A DNA stretch of 11,203 bases from an uncultured Bacteroidota bacterium (lineage in GTDB: Bacteria > Bacteroidota > Bacteroidia > Bacteroidales > SZUA-534): assembly GCA_937899145.1 (NCBI GenBank), contig CALBPW010000423.1:1-11203 (forward strand). Reading direction: 5' to 3'. The translations under genes and the position numbers were made by a program. How positions within the stretch are numbered: the first letter of the stretch is position 1; every line of letters begins with the position of its first letter. Shown in pieces: positions 6,113 to 11,203 of this stretch. The notes beneath the pieces were generated by a model. That model made no database searches, was not told the origin of the DNA, and saw only the letters and a program-made list of their open reading frames with translations.

Positions 6113-8638
6113 ATGAAAGCAAGATTATCTATTCTAACAGCATTGGTTGCAAGTTTAGCAATAAGCAACAATGCAAATGCGGAGCAGGTATCAAGCACTA
6201 CTATTCCTTTGGTATATTCAGAGGAAAACACAGGCGCTGCCTTTGCAAAACCCGCAAAACTTACAGCCGACCAAATGGAAAGCTGCACAACTCTACCCGA
6301 CCCATTTGCGTGGTCAGATGGTTCTGGCCGCTCTGAAGATTTCAACGATTGGGAAAAACGCCGCAACGAAATCAAGAGCGAGGTTGAATATTATGAGATA
6401 GGTGAAAAACCTGATGTTGACCGCGACCAAGTGGACGCTAATTATGTTGTTACCTACTACGAAAAAGACACTGCAACACGTGAATTTTCATGGACAACAT
6501 GGAAATTTGACACTGTTTACCACAAAGCAGGCGAACTTAAATCAAGTGAACTTGTAATTAGTGTTACAGTTGGAGATTCTACTGCAACTCTAACATCAAG
6601 CATAACCATTCCTAAAGGCGAAGGTCCATTCCCTGTATTTATCAGCATGGGCGGATCTGGTTTTGCCGGTCAATTTGGAGGCTGCATCCAATTGAGTTTC
6701 AGCACCGACCAAGTTGCTACTTACGGCTCCAGCAGTGCCCGTTACAAAGGCAATATTTCAAAACAAAAAGACCAATTCAACTCACTTTACCCTGAACTTT
6801 ACGACAATGGCAACTACAGCAAATGGGCTTGGGGCGTCAGCCGCCTGATTGATGCTTTGGAAATCATCAACGAAAAAGGTCAAGTGAAAGTTGACTTGAA
6901 ACACATCGCTCTTAGCGGTTGCTCGTATGCCGGCAAAATGGCGATGTTCTGCGGAGCATTTGATGAGCGTGTAGCCTTAACAATTGCACAAGAGCCCGGT
7001 GGCGGTGGCGCAAGCGCATGGCGTACAATCCAATACGTTGACGAAAACAGCGTTATGAAAAAACGTGGCGATGGTGTTGAAGGTCTTGGCAACACTAACT
7101 TCTCATGGTTTATGACAACATTGAGCCAATTCAACAAAAAAGCCGACATTCTGCCACACGACCACCACGAAATTCTTGCAATGTGCGCGCCTCGTGCCCT
7201 ATTGGTTATTGGTAACACCGATATGGAATGGCTTTGCGACTATTCTACATACATCACTTGCCGTGCAGCCGAAAAAATTTATGAGAAACTTGGCATTGCC
7301 GACCGCTTCGGTTTCGTTATCGATGGCGGACACAGCCACTGCTCTGCAACTGATGCTGAAACCGCAGCAGTTAAAGCGTTTGCCGCAAAATACATTTTCG
7401 AAAACGACACTGTCAACACAACAATTCGTATAGCCGAAAATGGCAGCCAATACGACATTGAAGATGTCGATTACGAAGAGTGGTTTGTTACTTGGGCTCC
7501 TGCCGATCCAAATCAGCCAAAAATCAAGATTACAGAACCTGCAAGCAGTGCGACTTATGCCGCAACAGAAGTTCCTGAATCAATAAAATTCAAGGCTACT
7601 GTTGAAGACGCCAACGATGATGTAACAAAAGTTGAATTCTACGTAAATAAAGTTTTAGCAAAAACAGTAACAACAGCTCCATACGAATTTGAATTGAAAG
7701 ATATGGAACCTGGCACATACAATGTATATGCCATTGCAACTGACGCAACTGATTTGTCAAAGAAATCCAACACTATCTCAATTGTTGTTAAAACTCCTGA
7801 AATTGGTGTCAAACGCGTTGCCAATGCGCCAAAAATCGATGGCATAGCCGATGACGTTTGGGCAAATGCTGATGCTTTCTATGCTAAAAATATTGTTAAT
7901 GGTTCTATTGATGATGACAACGATTTAAGTGGTCAGGTTCAACTTTTGTGGGACGACACTTACATCTACGCTTTTGCAACCATCACAGATGACAAAGTAA
8001 TGGACGATGGCGGTAATGTTTACGATAACGACAACATCGAATTATACTTCGATTGCAACAACTCAAAAGGTGGTTCATACGACTCTGATGATGTTCAAAT
8101 TTCGTTTAACTATGGCAGGACAACATTAGAAACCATACCAGCAAGTTATGGCACTGCAGGCATCGAATTTGTTGTAGAAGAAAACAAAAAAGGTTATACA
8201 GTTGAAGCTGCAATTCCTTGGGCTACAATCAAATGCAGCGAGCCAAAAGCAGGCCTGAAAATCGGTTTCGAGTTTATGATTGACGATGATGATGACGGTG
8301 GCAGCCGTGATGGCAAACTTGCTTGGAACTCTACAGCCGACAATGCATGGCAAAGCGCATCTTCGTTTGGTACAGTAACCTTGCTTGGCGACGGAGTCGC
8401 AGTAACCGAAGTTGAAGAACTTTCAGTTGTTGTATTCCCGAACCCAGCCAACGATGTTTTGAATGTTGCTGGTGTTGAAGGTGAATTTGCCTACCAAATA
8501 TTTGATGTTGCCGGCAAAGTTCAACTTTCAGGCAAGGCCGCTGAGAGCATCAATGTTGCAACATTGTCGAAAGGTATCTATGTATTAGCCGTTATTACTG
8601 ACGAAAAAACATACAACCTCCGTTTTGTAAAACAATAG
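6113..8638 (+). CDS. Secreted CE15-like glucuronoyl esterase with Ig-like, CBM9-like and T9SS sorting domains
   Basis: 841 aa modular extracellular enzyme. Residues 1-23 form a Sec signal peptide (cut after ANA). About 50-430 is an alpha/beta-hydrolase of the CE15 type, a family that cleaves ester bonds between lignin and glucuronic acid on xylan. The nucleophile elbow is SGCSYAGKMAMF (268-279, Ser271). QEPGGGG (293-299) carries the likely acid Glu294, DERVALTIAQE precedes it, EWL (372-374) is a typical substrate-pocket motif, and GGHSHC (405-410) gives the His (most likely His409, or His407). CE15 normally has Arg after the Ser (GCSRxGK); here it is Tyr272. About 468-560 is an Ig-like domain (VEFYVNKVL...APYEFEL...GTYNVYAIATD). 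About 565-758 is a CBM9-like sugar-binding domain (KIDGIADDVWANAD..., DNDNIELYFD) with an acidic loop DDDDDGG. About 770-841 is a type A T9SS sorting domain (VFPNPANDVLNV ... GIYVLAV). It stands alone, without SusC/SusD-type neighbours. Confidence 0.9.
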   Translation: MKARLSILTALVASLAISNNANAEQVSSTTIPLVYSEENTGAAFAKPAKLTADQMESCTTLPDPFAWSDGSGRSEDFNDWEKRRNEIKSEVEYYEIGEKPDVDRDQVDANYVVTYYEKDTATREFSWTTWKFDTVYHKAGELKSSELVISVTVGDSTATLTSSITIPKGEGPFPVFISMGGSGFAGQFGGCIQLSFSTDQVATYGSSSARYKGNISKQKDQFNSLYPELYDNGNYSKWAWGVSRLIDALEIINEKGQVKVDLKHIALSGCSYAGKMAMFCGAFDERVALTIAQEPGGGGASAWRTIQYVDENSVMKKRGDGVEGLGNTNFSWFMTTLSQFNKKADILPHDHHEILAMCAPRALLVIGNTDMEWLCDYSTYITCRAAEKIYEKLGIADRFGFVIDGGHSHCSATDAETAAVKAFAAKYIFENDTVNTTIRIAENGSQYDIEDVDYEEWFVTWAPADPNQPKIKITEPASSATYAATEVPESIKFKATVEDANDDVTKVEFYVNKVLAKTVTTAPYEFELKDMEPGTYNVYAIATDATDLSKKSNTISIVVKTPEIGVKRVANAPKIDGIADDVWANADAFYAKNIVNGSIDDDNDLSGQVQLLWDDTYIYAFATITDDKVMDDGGNVYDNDNIELYFDCNNSKGGSYDSDDVQISFNYGRTTLETIPASYGTAGIEFVVEENKKGYTVEAAIPWATIKCSEPKAGLKIGFEFMIDDDDDGGSRDGKLAWNSTADNAWQSASSFGTVTLLGDGVAVTEVEELSVVVFPNPANDVLNVAGVEGEFAYQIFDVAGKVQLSGKAAESINVATLSKGIYVLAVITDEKTYNLRFVKQ

Positions 8639-8662
8639 AAAAAAACAATTGCTTATGAAGAT

Positions 8663-8695
8663 AAGGTCGGCTCAATGAGTCGGCCTTTCTTTTTT
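8663..8695 (+). terminator. Intrinsic terminator of the CE15 gene
   Basis: An 11-bp stem pairs 8663-8673 (AAGGTCGGCTC) with 8677-8687 (GAGTCGGCCTT), with two G-T pairs and a 3-nt AAT loop, followed by TCTTTTTT. It starts 24 bp after the CE15 stop codon and faces the same way. Read on the minus strand the stem is followed by a weaker T-rich run, so it might also serve the aldo/keto reductase side. Confidence 0.85.
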
Positions 8696-8846
8696 AGAAA
8701 TGAATACTCAGAAAACTCGAAATTAATATTAGCAGATACTTACTGTCACTTTAAACAAGTAGCTATCAGCGTGTTAGTGATTTAAAGAACACATTTATCG
8801 CCAAGCAATAAAAACGCTCATACATCAAGTTAAACTAATATTAACC
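8696..8846. other. AT-rich spacer between CE15 gene and reductase remnant
   Basis: About 150 bp without any supportable gene, RNA or repeat. A small inverted repeat (GTTAA...TTAAC, 8829-8845) lies just beyond the reductase stop but has no T-tract. Nothing else stands out. Confidence 0.5.
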
Positions 8847-9381
8847 TCATAATATATTGGCACTAAAGTTTTTAGCGTTTACGCACCGCATATTTTTCTC
8901 AAGTTGCTCGGTTGAACTTGCTCCCACAAGCACTGATGTTACGCCGCGTTGTGCTAATACCCAAGCTAAAGCCGTTTCTGCCAATGTCTCGCCTCTCTCC
9001 TGCGCCATTTGATTATAGCTATGAAGAAGTTCTAATAGTTGCGGTGTTAACATTTCTTGGGTTAGAAATTCACCTTTTGCCATACGGCTACCTTGCGGAA
9101 TCCCATTAAGATACCGGTCGGTGAGCAGGCCTTGCGCCAATGGTGAGAAAGATATGAAACCGATACCGTTATCAGCGCAAAAATCTAATATTCCTTCTTG
9201 TTGCGGCTCCCGATTTAGCAAGTTTAATTTACCCTGATAAATTAGCAATGGAACGTCATGCTCTTTCAAATATTTGTAGGCAAATTGTGTCGCTTCAAGT
9301 GGCCAATTGCTGATACCTGCATATAACGCCTTACCGCTACGGACAATATCAACCAAGGCTTGCAAAGTTTCTTCCGCTGGC
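8847..9381 (-). pseudogene. Aldo/keto reductase (YghZ-like), C-terminal part; 5' half missing at junction
   Basis: The frame from about 9380 down to 8847 encodes the second half of a YghZ/AKR14-like aldo/keto reductase, an NADPH-dependent cytosolic enzyme acting on small aldehydes. Conserved stretches are PAEETLQALVDIVRSGKALYAGISNWP, IYQGKLNLLNR, ISFSPLAQGLLTDRYLNGIPQGSR, TLAETALAWVLAQRGVTSVLVGASSTEQLEKN. Compared with E. coli YghZ (346 aa, from memory), roughly the first 140-150 residues are absent, including the catalytic Asp/Tyr/Lys/His region. The frame stays open upstream to a TTG at 9428, but those extra residues are the hydrogenase gene read out of frame, so they are not a real N-terminus. 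The C-terminus also stops early, at NFSANIL, about 20 residues short of relatives. In the source organism the gene was probably intact at its 5' end; the break looks like the contig join. Confidence 0.8.
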
Positions 9382-10554
9382 AGAAGGAACCTGTTTTTCT
9401 TCTCCGGATTCCATAGCAGCAACTTCAATTCCCTTTGCGATTAAAAATGCATTTATTTCTTCAATAGATAGCACATAATCTACAAGTTCATCATCAAAAC
9501 CTTCACGACGCTTTGCAAGACACGGACCTATAAAAACCGTAATGCAGTCAGGATCGTCTTCTTTTGCAATCTGAGCCGTATAATGCATGGGACTCCGTGT
9601 TTCTGAAACACATTCCCTTAAAGCCGGTACATGAATCTGAACGGCACGGACATAGGCAGAACAGCAGGATGTTGTCATCATTCTGTCTCCGCGGGCCATA
9701 CGCTCTTCAAATTCTTTTGCTTCTTTGGAAGCACATATATCTGCCCCCACCGCAACTTCAATAACATCATCAAAACCAAGAGTCTTAAGGGCAGTCTCCA
9801 GCTGACCGGGAACAGCCTTAAACTGACTTGCTATACTTGGTGCATAAAGGGCTACGATACGTCTTTTCTTCTGAGGATCCTTTTCCATTATGCGGGCAAT
9901 AACATCTACCAGCTGGCTTTTATCCATCATGGCGCCGAAAGGACATTCCCGCATGCAGTTACCGCAGAAAATGCACTTTTCGTAATCTATTTTTTCATAT
10001 CCGTTTTCATCTTTTGAAATTGCTCCTACAGGACAGGCTTCCTCACATGGAACAGGTATCTTGATTATTGCATGGTACGGACAGTTATTCATGCAGAGTC
10101 CGCAGTTTACGCATTTAGTTGAATCAATATGAGCATGATGTTCTATATGAATTGCTTTTCGGGGACAGTTCATCATACAGGGTCTTGCATAACAGCCCTG
10201 GCAGGCATTTGTTACCATATAATGTGTTCTTACACAGGAATTACAGGCATCCCTTAATACCGTGAGCATAGGCCAGGTTGGCTTTTCTCTCTCAAGGGCT
10301 TTTTTTGCATATCCGGCCAGAGGAACATCTTCATCTATGTTTTCTACCGAATGTCCCATGCGGGCAAGAACCCTCATTCTCAAAAGTTCACGGTCATGAT
10401 AAATGCAGCACCGCATAGGCTTACTGTCTTTAGGAGCCATTTCTTTAGGAATGTAATGAACTCCTTCTTCCAGCCTTCCCTCCAGCTGAAGCCGGGCAAT
10501 GCGTACAAGAATCTCTGTCTTTATGTTTGAAGTATTATTATTTATATTAAGCAT
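9349..10554 (-). CDS. Monomeric [FeFe] hydrogenase (group B-like), 3' end missing at junction
   Basis: Cytosolic iron-only hydrogenase that forms or uses H2 during fermentation. The N-terminal part has a Cys-rich segment CNSC...CQGCYARPCMMNCPRKA (104-133), two ferredoxin-type clusters (CVNCGLCMNNCPYHA, 148-162; CIFCGNCMRECPFGA, 194-208) and CEEACPVGA (170-178) between them. The catalytic domain shows GADICASKEAKEFEER (270-285), H-cluster motif L1 as TTSCCSAY (294-301) and L2 as GPCLAKRREG (343-352). L1 usually has Pro where Ser299 stands. The third motif, L3 (ExMxCxxGC), which supplies the last cysteines of the H-cluster, is absent because homology ends at SGRNFA (393-398), followed by SLG and a stop. 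About 90-100 residues appear lost at the contig join, so the 401-aa product as written could not be active. It is divergent from the pfl gene. Spirochaete (Treponema) origin is inferred from remembered similarity. Confidence 0.88.
   Translation of the reverse strand: MLNINNNTSNIKTEILVRIARLQLEGRLEEGVHYIPKEMAPKDSKPMRCCIYHDRELLRMRVLARMGHSVENIDEDVPLAGYAKKALEREKPTWPMLTVLRDACNSCVRTHYMVTNACQGCYARPCMMNCPRKAIHIEHHAHIDSTKCVNCGLCMNNCPYHAIIKIPVPCEEACPVGAISKDENGYEKIDYEKCIFCGNCMRECPFGAMMDKSQLVDVIARIMEKDPQKKRRIVALYAPSIASQFKAVPGQLETALKTLGFDDVIEVAVGADICASKEAKEFEERMARGDRMMTTSCCSAYVRAVQIHVPALRECVSETRSPMHYTAQIAKEDDPDCITVFIGPCLAKRREGFDDELVDYVLSIEEINAFLIAKGIEVAAMESGEEKQVPSASGRNFASLG
9352..9381. other. Chimeric junction between Bacteroidota-type and spirochaete-type DNA
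   Basis: Within this 30-bp stretch the minus strand can be read in two frames, each matching a different conserved protein. In the hydrogenase frame it gives ASGRNFA, a block conserved just before the lost part of the H-cluster domain. In the reductase frame it gives PAEETLQA, conserved in YghZ-like enzymes. To the right only the hydrogenase frame makes sense, to the left only the reductase frame, and the hydrogenase hits a stop (9349-9351) a few codons after the block. Both genes are cut at the same place. The shared bases are the likely overlap through which two unrelated molecules or contigs were joined. Confidence 0.85.
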
Positions 10555-10565
10555 TTTCAGATTTT

Positions 10566-10595
10566 ATCATAAAATTTTCTTAATGTCAGTGACAA
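10566..10595 (-). promoter_or_regulatory. Sigma70-like promoter for the hydrogenase gene
   Basis: On the minus strand TTGTCA (10590-10595) and TATGAT (10566-10571) are separated by 18 bp, each one base from the -35 and -10 consensus. This style differs from the TAnnTTTG elements in the left part of the window, in line with a different organism. The ATG at 10554 would lie only about 5 bases after the predicted transcription start, so either the message is nearly leaderless or another promoter is used. Confidence 0.45.
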
Positions 10596-10649
10596 CAATC
10601 CGCTCACCGAAGGTGAACACCTGCACTTTCCCCTCAATGCCGTTGAATA

Positions 10650-10671
10650 AATATATTGCTTGCGATATATT
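10650..10671. promoter_or_regulatory. Inverted repeat in the hydrogenase-pfl divergent spacer, possible operator
   Basis: AATATAT (10650-10656) and ATATATT (10665-10671) form a perfect 7-bp inverted repeat around an 8-bp centre, between the two divergent fermentation genes. Its position would suit a shared regulator binding site, but the arms are low-complexity A/T and could pair by chance. I cannot assign a regulator. The rest of the 252-bp spacer shows only a small CACC/GGTG hairpin near 10604-10615. Confidence 0.3.
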
Positions 10672-10792
10672 GAAAGCAGGTCAATTATTATTGTTAAACT
10701 TGTACAGGGCACTGTATGTCCGTGAGACTCATCATCGTAGAATGCTGAGAAGCGAGAAACTGCGCGTACCGGGTACAAAATCTAACAGTCAT

Positions 10793-10799
10793 AAAGAGG
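10793..10799 (+). promoter_or_regulatory. Shine-Dalgarno of the pfl gene
   Basis: AAAGAGG ends 7 bp before the ATG at 10807 and fits the anti-Shine-Dalgarno of 16S rRNA. It decides the pfl start. No gene in the Bacteroidota-like left part has such a site, which supports a different host for this end. Confidence 0.75.
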
Positions 10800-10806
10800 T
10801 TTTATT

Positions 10807-11203
10807 ATGATCGAAAGAGACGAATGGAACGGATTTGCAGGCCGTTTATGGAAGGAAGAAGTTAACGTACGTGACTTCATTCAGAACAACTACAAGCCTT
10901 ACGATGGAAATGAGGACTTCCTCGCAGGCCCTACAGATGCAACAAAGAAACTTTTCGACGAGCTTCAGAAATTGCAGAAGGAAGAACACAACAAGAAGTG
11001 TGTAGGTAAAGACGGAAAAGAGCGCACAGGCGTTCTTGACATGGACACAAGCATTGTTACAGGTCTTACCTCTCACCCAGCAGGATACATCTGTCCGGAA
11101 GGAAAAGAACTTGAAAAAGTTGTAGGTCTTCAGACAGATAAGCCTCTTAAGAGAGCTTTCATGCCTTATGGTGGTATCAACATGGCTGTACAGTCTTGTG
11201 AAA
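10807..11203 (+). CDS. pflB: Pyruvate formate-lyase (formate C-acetyltransferase), N-terminal part
   Basis: The frame is open from the ATG at 10807 to the window edge (132 codons), so the 3' end is missing. It begins MIERDEWNGF. Typical N-terminal PFL sequence follows: EEVNVRDFIQNNY (17-29), YDGNEDFLAGPTDAT (32-46), KLFDELQKLQKEE, GVLDMDTSIVTGLTSHPAGYI, then GLQTDKPLKRAFMPYGGI. The last block is strongly conserved among true formate C-acetyltransferases. The enzyme is a cytosolic glycyl-radical protein that splits pyruvate with CoA into acetyl-CoA and formate under anoxia. The Cys-Cys pair and the glycyl-radical site lie in the missing part. A short insert, CVGKDGKERT (about 65-74), precedes GVLDMDT. 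Divergent placement next to a hydrogenase suggests a fermentation locus. Codons favour AAG, CAG and CTT, unlike the AT-rich left genes. Confidence 0.93.
   Translation, partial: MIERDEWNGFAGRLWKEEVNVRDFIQNNYKPYDGNEDFLAGPTDATKKLFDELQKLQKEEHNKKCVGKDGKERTGVLDMDTSIVTGLTSHPAGYICPEGKELEKVVGLQTDKPLKRAFMPYGGINMAVQSCE

Noticed and set aside
9382..9428. Apparent N-terminus of the aldo/keto reductase starting at TTG 9428
   Set aside because: These residues are the hydrogenase sequence read in another frame; reductase homology begins only at PAEET near 9380.
8847..10554. A natural hydrogenase-reductase overlap or operon
   Set aside because: Both proteins are cut in the middle of conserved domains at the same point, which overlapping intact genes would not show.
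10691..10706. Rex-like site (TTGTTAA followed by TGTACA) upstream of pfl
   Set aside because: Only the left half-site resembles the Rex consensus; the right half does not mirror it.
1..11203. CRISPR arrays, insertion sequences, phage genes, tRNA/rRNA genes or a defence system
   Set aside because: No regularly spaced repeats, transposase/integrase motifs, tRNA cloverleaf or rRNA-like sequence was seen on either strand.

Overview
This window is most likely a metagenomic contig that joins DNA from two organisms and carries leftover sequencing adapter at its left end. Bases 1-54 match the Illumina TruSeq P5/universal adapter with one mismatch, so real insert sequence begins at about base 55. Bases 55 to about 9350-9381 look like an anaerobic Bacteroidota (Bacteroidales-type) chromosome. 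The signs are a type IX secretion sorting domain, a DUF4491 protein, Bacteroidetes-style TAnnTTTG promoter elements, no Shine-Dalgarno sequences, and AT-rich spacers. From about 9381 to the right end, codon use and gene content change. An [FeFe] hydrogenase gene (cut at its 3' end) and the start of a pyruvate formate-lyase gene lie divergently, with a sigma70-like promoter and a clear Shine-Dalgarno. From memory of family sequences they most resemble spirochaete (Treponema) proteins, typical neighbours in a rumen or gut sample.

Layout: the 3' end of an O-antigen ligase/polymerase gene (+) converges on a NamZ/DUF1343 exo-muramidase gene (-). An intergenic stretch follows with short direct repeats and a strong intrinsic terminator facing the + direction that no visible + gene explains. 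Next comes a DUF4491 membrane protein (-) made of two fused copies of the domain. Then come core metabolic genes: 5-formyl-THF cyclo-ligase (+) overlapping tail to tail with ribD (-), and ribD lying 14 bp head to head from prmC (+), whose end overlaps recX (+). After a 374-bp gene-free gap comes a large secreted enzyme (+): a CE15 glucuronoyl-esterase-like catalytic domain, an Ig-like domain, a CBM9-like domain and a T9SS C-terminal sorting domain, closed by a good terminator. To its right is the C-terminal part of an aldo/keto reductase (-), whose 5' half is missing.

The 5' break of the reductase coincides exactly with the 3' break of the hydrogenase. About 25-30 bp at the break encode conserved residues of both families in two different frames. 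This points to an artificial join (assembly or amplification chimera) through short shared sequence, and the adapter at the other end fits poor read cleaning.

Biologically, the left part combines cell-envelope and peptidoglycan turnover, one-carbon/folate and riboflavin metabolism, translation termination (PrmC), RecA control (RecX) and plant-cell-wall ester cleavage. The right part is a fermentation module (H2 and formate/acetyl-CoA). I see no CRISPR array, transposase, phage gene, rRNA or tRNA. I do not see a convincing new multi-gene system. The best biological leads are the CE15 enzyme whose usual oxyanion Arg is Tyr, the duplicated DUF4491 protein and the orphan terminator.
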